Assembly: GCA_017745235.1 (NCBI GenBank)
Contig: JAGHZU010000009.1
Location: forward strand, 62,001 to 126,000
Origin: Caulobacter sp.
GTDB lineage: Bacteria; Pseudomonadota; Alphaproteobacteria; Caulobacterales; Caulobacteraceae
Reading direction: 5' to 3'
DNA length: 64,000 nucleotides
Below, piece by piece: positions 9,179 through 17,420 of the stretch (position 1 is its first letter; every line of letters begins with the position of its first letter). The translations under genes and the position numbers were made by a program. Below the pieces are notes generated by a model that ran no database searches, was not told where the DNA came from, and saw only the letters and a program-made list of their open reading frames with translations.

Positions 9179-10559
9179 GGAGGGGCTGGGTCTTGGTCTG
9201 GGCCTTGGCGACGTAGAAGCCCACCACGATCTCCTCGCCCTCGCAACGCGCGAACACCGAGCCGCCATGCATCAGGGCCACCGCCTTGACGACCGCCAGG
9301 CCCAGGCCATGGCTGTCCTCGCTGCTGCTGCGCGAGGGGTCGGGGCGATAGAAGCGGTCGAACAGGCGCGCCAGGTGCGGTTCGGCGATCGGGCCGCCCC
9401 GGTTGCGCACGCCCAGGCAGACTTGCGAGCCATGATCCTCGATCGACACCTCGACCTTCCCCGGGCCCGCGCCGTGTCGGATGGCGTTGTCCAGGAGGTT
9501 GGTGATGGCCCGGCCCAACAGAGCCTGCTCGGCGGGCGCGTGGCCGTCCCCGCGCACCTCCAGGGTGACGTCGGCGTCCTCGAACAGGATGTCCAGGAAT
9601 TCGGCGGTCTTGTGGGTGAGAGCCGCCAGCGAGGTCGGAGCCAGGTTCTCGGCCACGGCGCCCTGGTCGGCGCGGGCCAGGAACAGCATGTCGTTGATGA
9701 TCGCCCGTAGCCGTTCCAGCTCCTCCAGGTTCGAAGCCAGCACCTCCTGGAATTCGTCGGCGGCGCGAGGGCGCGACAGCACCACCTGGGTCTGGCCGAT
9801 CAGGTTGCCAAGCGGGGTGCGCAGTTCGTGGGCGACGTCGGCGTTGAAGGCCGCCAGCCGCTCGTAGGCATGCTGGAGGCGCTCCAGGGCCCCGTTGAAG
9901 GCGGCCGTCATCGTGCGCAGCTCGGCGGGCAGGGCGTCGTCGGGGAGGCGCATGCCCGGGTCGTTGGGATTGAGGCCGCTGGCGTGCCAGGACAGCTTCT
10001 CCAGCGGCGCCAGCCCCTTGCGGGCGATGGCCCGGCCCAGCAGGCTGACGGCGATGATCGCCGTCAGCGACACGGTCAGCACCGCCAGGCCCAGGGCCAG
10101 GCTGGTGGCCCGCACCGGCGCCAGGTCCGAGGCGATGATGAGGTTCACGTCCGGGCGCTGGCCGTTGGCGGGAATGTGCTTCTTGACCGCCAGGAAGGTG
10201 CGGCCGGCGAACTTCACGCACTGCGAGCCGTCGGCGTTCCTGGCGATGCGCGCGTCGGCGGGCCAGTCGCGGCCGAACCGGTAGCGCGGGTCCGGGGCCT
10301 GAACGATGTAGCGCAGGCTGTCGTTCTGCGGGGTGAAGGACTCCAGCTTCTCTGTCAGGAAGGACCAGCGCGCCGGTTGGCTGTTGCGCTGGACCAGCGG
10401 AGCGATGATCTCCAGACGCGCGCGCAGTTCGTCGGCTTGGTGGTGGCGCAGCTCCACGCTCTGGAACGCGAACAGGGCCACCCCCGCCAGGGTGGAGGCC
10501 ACCGCAGTGGCGACGGCGAACATCAAGGTCAATCGGCCGACGATCGAGGAGGTGTTCAT
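9162..10559 (-). CDS. Sensor histidine kinase, CusS/IrlS (heavy-metal sensor) type
   Basis: A 465-residue membrane kinase. TM1 lies at about residues 10-32, a periplasmic domain of roughly 115 residues follows (one Cys at 114), TM2 spans about 152-174 and a HAMP linker follows. The phosphoacceptor is His244 in DVAHELRTPL, and N, G1 and G2 boxes are seen as NLLDNAIRHG and HGLGLAVVKA. It overlaps the regulator gene by 4 bp (ATGA). The family is often annotated as a metal sensor, but the neighbouring pump is an HAE1 drug pump, so the ligand may not be a metal. Confidence 0.92.
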   Translation of the reverse strand: MNTSSIVGRLTLMFAVATAVASTLAGVALFAFQSVELRHHQADELRARLEIIAPLVQRNSQPARWSFLTEKLESFTPQNDSLRYIVQAPDPRYRFGRDWPADARIARNADGSQCVKFAGRTFLAVKKHIPANGQRPDVNLIIASDLAPVRATSLALGLAVLTVSLTAIIAVSLLGRAIARKGLAPLEKLSWHASGLNPNDPGMRLPDDALPAELRTMTAAFNGALERLQHAYERLAAFNADVAHELRTPLGNLIGQTQVVLSRPRAADEFQEVLASNLEELERLRAIINDMLFLARADQGAVAENLAPTSLAALTHKTAEFLDILFEDADVTLEVRGDGHAPAEQALLGRAITNLLDNAIRHGAGPGKVEVSIEDHGSQVCLGVRNRGGPIAEPHLARLFDRFYRPDPSRSSSEDSHGLGLAVVKAVALMHGGSVFARCEGEEIVVGFYVAKAQTKTQPLLTAAE

Positions 10560-11236
10560 GCGGCGTCCTCGGGGCGATGCTCCAGAACATAGCCCATCCC
10601 CCGGATCGTATGCAGGAGCTTGCTCTGGCCCGGCCCGTCCAGCTTGGCTCGCAGGCGCTTGATCGCCACCTCAACGACGTTGGTGTTGGTGTCGAAATTG
10701 ATGTCCCAGACCAGCTCGGTGATCGCCGTCTTGGAGACGATCTGCGACTGGCGACGGGCGAGCACGGCCAGCAGGGAGAACTCCTTGGCCGTCAGCGCCA
10801 GGCGACGGCCGGCCCGCGTGGCGCGGCGCGCCACCAGGTCCAACTGCAGGTCATCGATGACGATCATCGTCGATTCGCTGCGGCCCCGCCGCATGATCGC
10901 CTGCAGGCGGGCCAGCAATTCCAGGAATGAGAACGGCTTGACCAGGTAGTCGTCGGCGCCCGCGGCCAGGCCCTTGAGGCGATCGTCCACGCCGTCGCGC
11001 GCGGTCAGCATGATCACGGGCGTGTCGCGTTTCAGGCGCAACTGCTGCAGCAGCGCCACCCCGTCGATCTCGGGCAGCATCACGTCCAGCACGATGGCGT
11101 CGTAGTCAGAGGTCTCGGCCAGGTGCAGGCCGTTGACGCCGTCGAAGGCGAAGTCGACCCGGTAGCCCTGTTCGGTGAGGCCCTTCTGCAGGTAGGCGAC
11201 CGTCTTGGGTTCATCCTCGATGATGAGGATCTTCAT
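10556..11236 (-). CDS. OmpR-family response regulator, CusR type
   Basis: A 226-residue regulator with an N-terminal receiver (acidic pocket at residues 7-9, phosphoacceptor Asp51 in VLDVMLPEIDG, Lys in DDYLVKPFS) and a C-terminal winged helix ending in LHTIRGMGYVLE. It is co-transcribed with the histidine kinase. A 31-bp element at 11322-11352, shared with the RND promoter, lies 86 bp upstream of the start, which suggests autoregulation and control of the pump. Confidence 0.94.
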   Translation of the reverse strand: MKILIIEDEPKTVAYLQKGLTEQGYRVDFAFDGVNGLHLAETSDYDAIVLDVMLPEIDGVALLQQLRLKRDTPVIMLTARDGVDDRLKGLAAGADDYLVKPFSFLELLARLQAIMRRGRSESTMIVIDDLQLDLVARRATRAGRRLALTAKEFSLLAVLARRQSQIVSKTAITELVWDINFDTNTNVVEVAIKRLRAKLDGPGQSKLLHTIRGMGYVLEHRPEDAA

Positions 11237-11321
11237 GTTGCTCCTGCCGCGCTCCGCCCTTCGGGCCGCGCCATGCTTGGCCGAGCCTGGCGCGAGAGAA
11301 AAGACCCTAGCGTCTGATCAG

Positions 11322-11352
11322 GGTCAGCCGGCTGTCAGAAATATGACAAAGC
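11322..11352 (-). promoter_or_regulatory. Response-regulator operator candidate (autoregulatory copy)
   Basis: Read on the minus strand this 31-bp element matches the one at 3158-3188 at 26 positions, including GCTTTGTCAT at the start and GCTGACC/TCTGACC at the end. Here the half-sites read TGTCA and TGACA, so the copy also forms an inverted repeat. It is 86 bp from the regulator start codon and on the same strand sense relative to its gene as the RND copy. Confidence 0.78.
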
Positions 11353-11412
11353 CGACCCGAAAAGGCGCGGCGGTCTGTCTGGCTTCGCGGAAGGGGCGGA
11401 TACGGTGCTGGC

Positions 11413-11841
11413 TCAGGCGCGCTTGCTGGGAGCGGGCCGCGTGACGACGTAGGCCGCGCAGGCCCCGATGATCCCGCCCACCAGCAGCAGCAGCGGCCAG
11501 CGCGGATGAGCGCCCCACCAGAACAGCGACAGGCCCGCAGCCATGCCGACGCAGGCCATGATCTTGCCCGTGCGCGGGATCGCCTTCTCCTTGCGCCAGG
11601 CGCGCAGGGTGGGACCGAAGCGCGGATGGTCCAGCAGCCAGCGTTCCAGGCGCGGGGACGAGCGGGCGAAGCAGGCGGCGGCCAGGATCAGGAAGACCGT
11701 CGTGGGCATCAACGGCACGAAGGCGCCCACAAAGCCAAGGGCTACGCAGAGCAGCCCCGCCGCCAGCCAGATCCAACGGGCGGCGGGCCTGCGCTGCTTG
11801 GACTCGATGCTTGGGGAGGAGGGATCAGGCGAAGGCGTCAT
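11413..11841 (-). CDS. YbaN/DUF454 family inner-membrane protein
   Basis: A 142-residue membrane protein with the DUF454 core: a membrane segment containing LGFVGAFVPLMPTTVFLILAA, then the conserved cytoplasmic CFARSSPRLERWLLDHPRFG, and a second hydrophobic pair near the C-terminus. The function of the family is not established. The ATG at 11841 lies inside the 3' end of the heme oxygenase gene (17-bp overlap), so the two are translationally coupled. A start at 11883 is less likely because it would extend further into the upstream gene. Confidence 0.88.
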   Translation of the reverse strand: MTPSPDPSSPSIESKQRRPAARWIWLAAGLLCVALGFVGAFVPLMPTTVFLILAAACFARSSPRLERWLLDHPRFGPTLRAWRKEKAIPRTGKIMACVGMAAGLSLFWWGAHPRWPLLLLVGGIIGACAAYVVTRPAPSKRA

Positions 11842-12421
11842 CGACCAACTCGCGAACCCGGCGAAAGGCGGCCGTCGCGCCATCGATCGCCCGCTGCTCC
11901 TGCGCGTCGTCGAAGGGAAGGGCGTCCAGCGCGTCGGTGAACTGTCGCCAGTGGCGGGCGCGTCCGTCCGGATGTCCGGCCAGATGGCGGGCGCCGAAGG
12001 TCTCGTCCAGGCCCAGACCCGCGGCGGCCTTGAACAGGAACGCCGCGCCGAGATTGGAGCCCTCGGCCACGTACAGCCAGCCCAAGGCGGTGGGCAGGTC
12101 GGCGGCCTTGTCGCTGAACAGGGGGGCGGAGTCGACGGCGGGCAGGGGCTGGCCCAGGTCCAGCATGTCCCGCGTCAGCTGGTCCAGGCGCCGGCGCCCG
12201 GGCAGGTCGGGAACAAGGGCGACCAGGCGCGGATTGGCGTAGAGAGGGGCGAGGCCACGGTGGAACAGATACTGCACCCACAGGAACCGGCCGTAGCGCT
12301 CACGGTCGCGAAACGGCTCGGCGGCCATGATGCGGCTGTCCAGCTGCTCGTGGGTGCTGCGCGTCGACGCCTTCAACCGCTTGGCGCGGGACAGGTCGAG
12401 AACCGGGACGTGAGCGTTCAT
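11825..12421 (-). CDS. Biliverdin-producing heme oxygenase (BphO/HemO-like)
   Basis: A 198-residue heme oxygenase that opens heme to biliverdin, CO and iron. The likely heme-ligand is His24 in TRSTHEQLD, and the distal-helix glycine region appears as VAEGSNLGAAFLF. Length fits the bacterial single-domain enzymes. The ATG at 12421 is chosen over 12541 because family proteins begin just before this helix. Its partner gene is DUF454; no bacteriophytochrome or TonB-dependent heme receptor is beside it, so a role in heme-iron recovery is as likely as chromophore supply. Confidence 0.88.
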   Translation of the reverse strand: MNAHVPVLDLSRAKRLKASTRSTHEQLDSRIMAAEPFRDRERYGRFLWVQYLFHRGLAPLYANPRLVALVPDLPGRRRLDQLTRDMLDLGQPLPAVDSAPLFSDKAADLPTALGWLYVAEGSNLGAAFLFKAAAGLGLDETFGARHLAGHPDGRARHWRQFTDALDALPFDDAQEQRAIDGATAAFRRVRELVDDAFA

Positions 12422-12652
12422 GGAGGCCTTCCAGGCGTCGGGAGCCGAACGAGGCGATCCGCGACCATGCCGCGCCAGCGCCTCGATGCGAACAACGATC
12501 CAGGCGCCGCGCTTTTCGGAAGAAAACGCCAACGCGACCATAGCCTCGCCGGAACGGGCGGCGAAAACAAGACTTGTTGAGAACAGCTCTCAGAATGCCT
12601 GGGCTGCGCGTTGGGGAGGAGCGCTTCGAGCCGAACGGTCGAGAGCCCGCCG

Positions 12653-13498
12653 CTACTGAAAAGCGCCGATCTCGTCGTAGTCGGTCGAGACGCTGAGCGC
12701 GCCCCAGCGCTCGAGCTCGGCCAGCCGGCTCCGGTCGGCGGCGCTGATCGCGGCGATCGCGTCGCTGCCCAGGGGCAGGCGAAGCGGCGGCTCGTCCATG
12801 GCCGCGACTTGCAGGATCACCTGGGCGGCCTTCTTCGGATCTCCGGGCTGGCGGCCGTCGTACTGGGCCTGCATGCGCGCGGCGCGGCCCACCACGGCGT
12901 CGTACTCGGCGCGTCCGGCCACCAGTCGCGTCGAGGCGCCGGCGAAGTCGGTGCGCAAGCCGCCCGGCTCGATGATGGTGACCTTGACGCCGACCAGGTT
13001 CATCTCCTGGGCCAGGACTTCGGAGAAACCTTCGATCGCCCACTTCGCCGCGGAATACGCCGCGCGGCCGGGCGCACCCAGGCGTCCGCCCACCGACGAA
13101 ACCTGGATGAAGCGGCCCGAGCGCTGGGCGCGCATCAGGGGGATGGCGGCCTTGGTCACGATGATCGCGCCGAACAGGTTGGCGTCGATCTGGCGACGGA
13201 AATCCTCGAGCGCAGTGTCCTCGACCGAGCCGATGTCGCCATAGCCGGCGTTGTTGACCACCACATCCAGGCCGCCGAACGCCTCGACCGCCAGGGCCAC
13301 GGCGCGGGCTGCGGCGTCGGAGTCCGTGACATCCAGTTCGGCCAAGCGGACGGCCGGCCCATGGCGTTCGACCAGGTCGCGCAGCGCGTCGGGGTCGCGG
13401 GCGGTGGCCACAACCCTGTGGCCGGCGTCCAGGGCGGCTTCGGCCAGGGCGCGGCCCAGGCCGCGCGACGAGCCGGTGATGAGCCATCTTTGGGACAT
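12653..13498 (-). CDS. Short-chain dehydrogenase/reductase
   Basis: A 281-residue classical SDR. The cofactor motif is TGSSRGLG at residues 8-15, NNAGYG follows strand 4, and the catalytic set is Ser in VSSVGG plus YSAAK. The start at 13498 has AGGAG 7 bp upstream; an ATG two codons earlier is too close to that site. It is the last gene of the minus-strand run that begins at 18452, 51 bp after the preceding hydrolase gene. Substrate unknown; NADP preference is plausible from the Arg after the glycine motif. Confidence 0.92.
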   Translation of the reverse strand: MSQRWLITGSSRGLGRALAEAALDAGHRVVATARDPDALRDLVERHGPAVRLAELDVTDSDAAARAVALAVEAFGGLDVVVNNAGYGDIGSVEDTALEDFRRQIDANLFGAIIVTKAAIPLMRAQRSGRFIQVSSVGGRLGAPGRAAYSAAKWAIEGFSEVLAQEMNLVGVKVTIIEPGGLRTDFAGASTRLVAGRAEYDAVVGRAARMQAQYDGRQPGDPKKAAQVILQVAAMDEPPLRLPLGSDAIAAISAADRSRLAELERWGALSVSTDYDEIGAFQ

Positions 13499-13548
13499 TT
13501 GCATTCTCCTTGGGCTTCGGGTTCGTCGTGCGGCCTGGATGCGGAGGG

Positions 13549-14325
13549 TTATTTGTCGGCCGCGGCCGCTTCGATCAGCGTGGCCACGTCGTGGGGGTGC
13601 GAGATCATCACCACGTGCGAGGCGCCGGGGATGGCGACCACCTTCCTGGCGTGGGCGCGCTCGGCCATCCACTTCATGGCGGCGGGCGGGATGTTGCGGT
13701 CGGCCTCGCCATAGACCCACCACGACGGCAAGGTCTTCCAGCTGGTGACGACGGCCTTCTCGGCGCCGGCCGCGTCGGTCAGCGGGCGCTGGCCCACGGC
13801 CATCAGCCTGGCCTTGGCCAGCGGCACGTCGGCGGCGAACTGGGCGGGGAACTTGTCCTGCTGGATGTAGAGGTCATGCGCGCCGCCGGGCAGGTCGACC
13901 GGCTTGTCCAGGGTGGGGGGCAGGGTGCTGCCGGGGAACTTGCCGGTCAGGTCGAAGATGGTTTCGCCGACCTCGGGCGCGAAGGCGGCGACATAGACCA
14001 GCGACTTGACGTTGGCCGCGCCGTCGGCGGCGGCCGAGATCACCGCGCCGCCGTAGGAGTGGCCGACGAGGACGACGGGGCCGGGAATGGAATTGATCAC
14101 CGTGCGCACGGCGGCGGCGTCGTTGGCCACGCCGCGCAGCGGGTTGGCGGCGGCCACCACGTGATAACCATCGCGCGTCAGCTCGGCGACGACGCCGTCC
14201 CAGCTGCTGGAGTCGGCGAAGGCACCATGCACCAGCACGACGGTGGGCTTGGCGCCGGCGGCATGGGCGCCGGTCGCTCCAAACGCGGCGAGGGCGCAGG
14301 CCAGGACGAGGGCTTTCTTGGACAT
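13549..14325 (-). CDS. Secreted alpha/beta hydrolase (EstC-like)
   Basis: A 258-residue hydrolase with a cleavable signal peptide (about residues 1-23, ending GAHA-AG). The nucleophile is Ser90 in VGHSYGG, the oxyanion strand is VLVHGAFAD, and the late His is in PGASHVVMISHP. This resembles the pyrethroid-hydrolase/EstC group. GGAG lies 7 bp before the ATG. It sits 44 bp downstream of the thioredoxin-like gene and 51 bp upstream of the SDR gene, consistent with one transcript. Confidence 0.9.
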   Translation of the reverse strand: MSKKALVLACALAAFGATGAHAAGAKPTVVLVHGAFADSSSWDGVVAELTRDGYHVVAAANPLRGVANDAAAVRTVINSIPGPVVLVGHSYGGAVISAAADGAANVKSLVYVAAFAPEVGETIFDLTGKFPGSTLPPTLDKPVDLPGGAHDLYIQQDKFPAQFAADVPLAKARLMAVGQRPLTDAAGAEKAVVTSWKTLPSWWVYGEADRNIPPAAMKWMAERAHARKVVAIPGASHVVMISHPHDVATLIEAAAADK

Positions 14326-14368
14326 GTGAGGTCTCCGTGAAACAGGCTTGGGAGGAAAGCGCGGCGGA

Positions 14369-15505
14369 CTAGCCGAAGGTGAAGACGTAGGCGCGGGCGC
14401 CGGGGTCGAGAAACTCGATCTCGAAGCTGCGGTCTTGTACGGGACGGGTCTGGCGCACCAGCTGGTGCATGCGCGGCTGGCGAACCACTCCCGAACCGTC
14501 GGGTGCGACGTCCCAGCCGTGATCCGGGCCCGGCGCGGCGCCGTCGATCCGCACACGGTAGCGGACAGGCCTGTCCGGCGCGCTCGGGGCCAGGACCATG
14601 TGCAGGTCGCGGGCGTGAAAGCGATGGGCGATCCGGGCCGAGGGCTCGGCGCTGGTGGCGAACTCCTCGCCCGCGCTCCAGGCGCCGGCCAGGCTCCAGC
14701 GGTTCAGCGGCAACTGGGGGGGCGCGTGGTAGACGCGCTGCACGTCGGGGCGAAGGCCTCCCGGTGATGCGAAGGCGTCGGCCTGCCCGTAGCCGATATA
14801 GGTCTCGCCCGAGCCCAGTTCCCGCCAGTCGGCGGCGGCTTCGGGACCGACGTCGGAGATCGGCGACAGGCCGACGGGCACGCCCGCGCCGCCGGCCTGT
14901 CGCAGCAGGGTCTGGATCAGGCGCTCGGAACGATCGTAGCCGCCTTCGCCGTCGACATGGCCGTGCGCCTTGCCGTCGCCGCCGATGAAGTAGAAGGCTG
15001 GCCAGGCGTTGTTGCCGAACGCGTTCCAGATGCGGCGCTGGCTGTCCAAAACCACCGGGAAGTCGACATGCAGGTCGCCGACCGCCTGGCGTACGTTGGC
15101 GAGATCCTTCTCGAACGTGAACTCGGGCGTGTGCGCGCCCACCACGACCAGGCCATGGTCGCGATAGCGCGCTTGCCAGGCCCGCAGGTAGGGCAGCACC
15201 CGCAGGCTGTTGATGCAGGAATAGGTCCAGAAGCACACCACCACGACCTTGCCGCGCAGGGCGGCGGCGTCGAGCGGGGCGCTGTTCAGCCAGGGCCCTG
15301 AAAGTCTGAGGGCGTCGAGCGCGGGCGCGGGTTCAAAGACGCGCGCCATGGCCTGGCGCGCCGGCGGCAAGGCCAGCACGCCGCCCAGCGACAGCGGGAC
15401 CAGTCCCGCCGCCGCGCCCTTCAGCCAGCCGCGCCGCGAGGGCCCGTCGGGCGAGGACGACATCGGCGACGTCTTGCCGGTGCGCCGGGGGTGGAGCTGA
15501 GTCAT
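14369..15505 (-). CDS. Thioredoxin-like DipZ-type protein with CxxS active site
   Basis: A 378-residue exported protein with a twin-arginine type signal (SRRGWLKG, residues 23-30). Residues 65-200 are a TlpA/DipZ thioredoxin fold and the C-terminal 150 residues resemble the beta domain found after thioredoxin in DipZ proteins. The active site reads FWTYSCINS (92-100): Cys97 is present but the second Cys of the usual CINC is Ser100, checked at the codon level (TGC ATC AAC AGC). This argues against ordinary disulfide reduction and for isomerase-like, mixed-disulfide or non-redox function. Starts 13 bp after the epoxide hydrolase gene. Confidence 0.87.
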   Translation of the reverse strand: MTQLHPRRTGKTSPMSSSPDGPSRRGWLKGAAAGLVPLSLGGVLALPPARQAMARVFEPAPALDALRLSGPWLNSAPLDAAALRGKVVVVCFWTYSCINSLRVLPYLRAWQARYRDHGLVVVGAHTPEFTFEKDLANVRQAVGDLHVDFPVVLDSQRRIWNAFGNNAWPAFYFIGGDGKAHGHVDGEGGYDRSERLIQTLLRQAGGAGVPVGLSPISDVGPEAAADWRELGSGETYIGYGQADAFASPGGLRPDVQRVYHAPPQLPLNRWSLAGAWSAGEEFATSAEPSARIAHRFHARDLHMVLAPSAPDRPVRYRVRIDGAAPGPDHGWDVAPDGSGVVRQPRMHQLVRQTRPVQDRSFEIEFLDPGARAYVFTFG

Positions 15506-15517
15506 CGGCGTGTCCTG

Positions 15518-16804
15518 TTAGCGGAAGCTGCGGAAGGCGGCGCGAACCTCTTCGGCGAACAGCTGCGGCTGCTCCCAGGCGGCGAAATGGCCGCCGTTCG
15601 AGACCTCGTGGAAGTAGAAGAGATTGGCGTAGGCGCGGTCGGCCCAGGTCTTGGGCGCGCGAAAGATCTCGCCGGGGAAGACGCTGACGGCCACCGGCAG
15701 GTCGATGACGCCTCGGGCGTTGAAGTTGTTGGTGTGGTCCTCCCAGTAGATCCGGGCCGCCGAGGCACCCGTGCCGGTCAGCCAGTACAGCGAGAAATCG
15801 TCCAGGATCTCGTCCCGGGTCAGCACCTTCAGCGGATCGCCGCCGCTGTAGGTCCACTGCGAGATCTTCTCGTACATCCAGGCGGCCATGCCCACGGGCG
15901 AGTCCACCAGCGAGTAGCCGATGGTCTGGGGCCGGGTGTTCATCATCGCCGCATAGGCCGAGTTGTCTCGATAGAAGGCCGCCAACTGGTCGAACGCGCC
16001 GCGTTCCTTCGCCGTCAGGCCGGCGGGGGCGGGATCGCCGGCGGCCAGGATGTGGGCGATCTCGGCGGGCACGACGGCCGGCATGTTCAGGTGGATGGCG
16101 ACGAGGCCTGGGACCTTCTGCAACGCCATGCGCTGGGAGATCACCGAGCCGCAGTCGCCGCCCTGCGAGACATAGCGCTCGTAACCCAGCCGCAGCATCA
16201 GTTGCGACCAAGCGCGGCCGATGTGGTCGGAGCCCCAGCCCGGGACCTTGGGCTTGGCCGAGAAGCCGAAGCCCGGGATCGAGGGGATGACCAGATGGAA
16301 CGCGTCCTCGGCCTTGCCGCCGTGGGCCGTGGGGTTGGTCAGAGGATCGATGGCCTTGAGGAACTCGAGGATCGAACCGGGCCAGCCATGGGTCAGGATC
16401 ATCGGCAAGGCGTCTCGATGCCGAGACCGGACGTGGATGAACTGGATGTCCAGGCCGTCGATTTCGGTCACGAACATCGGCAGGGCGTTCAGGCGCGCCT
16501 CGACCTTGCGCCAGTCGTAATCGCCGGCCCAGTAGCGCATCAGCGGCTCCAGGGCCTGGCGACGCACGCCTTGGCTGTCGTCGCTCACCGGCTCGGCGTC
16601 GGCCCAGCGGGTGGCGGCGATGCGGCGTTTCATGGCGACGATGTCGGCCTGCGGGATCGCCGCCTTGAAGGGACGGACCGCCGCGCCGCCGGCTTGGGCC
16701 TGTGCGGCGGTCGAGACCAGGGCGGCCGCGCCGATGGCGGCCACCCCGCCCAGCACGTCGCGACGGCTGGCCAGGAGGCCCGGGGGAAGAAGAGGGTTGG
16801 ACAC
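15518..16804 (-). CDS. Exported epoxide-hydrolase family protein
   Basis: A 428-residue protein with an SRRDVLGG twin-arginine type leader (13-20) and the N-terminal epoxide-hydrolase (EHN) domain at about 43-150. The oxyanion motif HGWPG is at 139-143 and the nucleophile Asp217 lies in GGDCGS; most relatives have Trp where this protein has Cys218. The C-terminal His is in NGGHFAAWEQP. It probably hydrolyses an epoxide or a related electrophile in the periplasm. It is followed closely by the thioredoxin-like gene. Confidence 0.9.
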   Translation of the reverse strand: MSNPLLPPGLLASRRDVLGGVAAIGAAALVSTAAQAQAGGAAVRPFKAAIPQADIVAMKRRIAATRWADAEPVSDDSQGVRRQALEPLMRYWAGDYDWRKVEARLNALPMFVTEIDGLDIQFIHVRSRHRDALPMILTHGWPGSILEFLKAIDPLTNPTAHGGKAEDAFHLVIPSIPGFGFSAKPKVPGWGSDHIGRAWSQLMLRLGYERYVSQGGDCGSVISQRMALQKVPGLVAIHLNMPAVVPAEIAHILAAGDPAPAGLTAKERGAFDQLAAFYRDNSAYAAMMNTRPQTIGYSLVDSPVGMAAWMYEKISQWTYSGGDPLKVLTRDEILDDFSLYWLTGTGASAARIYWEDHTNNFNARGVIDLPVAVSVFPGEIFRAPKTWADRAYANLFYFHEVSNGGHFAAWEQPQLFAEEVRAAFRSFR

Positions 16805-16893
16805 GTTCGTGCTCCGGTCAGAACTACTGTGCGTTGCGATGGAAGCTTGCGCTGCTCGGTCGGGGAGAGCGCGTTATCCGGCGTGACGCCCCG

Positions 16894-17409
16894 TTAGGGC
16901 GCGTAGCGGGTGAAGACGTAGTCGCGGTCCTTCACGCGCGCGGCGTGGCAGGCGAAGCAGGTTTGGTGCTGGGCCTGGTCGACCGGCTTGCCGTCGATGA
17001 AGCGGCCAAAGCCCCAGCCGCCCGTGGAGGCGTAGCGCTTGGAGTCCTTGACCATCACCTGGACCGTGGTGGCCGCGCCCGGGATCGAGGCCGGGGCGAA
17101 ATCGGGCGACGGGGTGTGTTTCCAGGCCAGCTTCACCAGCACGGCGCCGTCGGGGAATGGCAGCTTGCCCGCGCGATAGGCGTCCAGCGCCTGCCTGTTG
17201 CCGACCACGGCGCGCAACTCGTCCAGGGGCGCGGCCTCCTGGGCGGGACCGACCAGAACCCAGTCGCGATAACCCGCCGGGATGCGCACGCCGTAAATCG
17301 GCGAGGGGGCCGACGTCGTGGGCGGCGGGCTCCAGGCGCCGTCGGCCCAGGCGAGGCCGGCGACCGTCACCGCGACGGCGCCGGCGAGGAAGGGAAGGCC
17401 AGGCTTCAT
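16894..17409 (-). CDS. Cytochrome P460 family protein
   Basis: A 171-residue periplasmic c-type heme protein. A signal peptide (1-22) precedes the domain, and one heme-attachment motif CFACH is at 151-155 near the C-terminus, as in cytochrome P460 proteins. The family includes hydroxylamine-oxidising enzymes, but many members are of unknown role. The gene starts 12 bp after the upstream hydrolase gene stops, so the two are probably co-transcribed, and the next gene follows after 90 bp. Its place among hydrolases suggests an oxidative step, which is inference. Confidence 0.88.
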   Translation of the reverse strand: MKPGLPFLAGAVAVTVAGLAWADGAWSPPPTTSAPSPIYGVRIPAGYRDWVLVGPAQEAAPLDELRAVVGNRQALDAYRAGKLPFPDGAVLVKLAWKHTPSPDFAPASIPGAATTVQVMVKDSKRYASTGGWGFGRFIDGKPVDQAQHQTCFACHAARVKDRDYVFTRYAP

Positions 17410-17420
17410 CGCGGGCGCTC

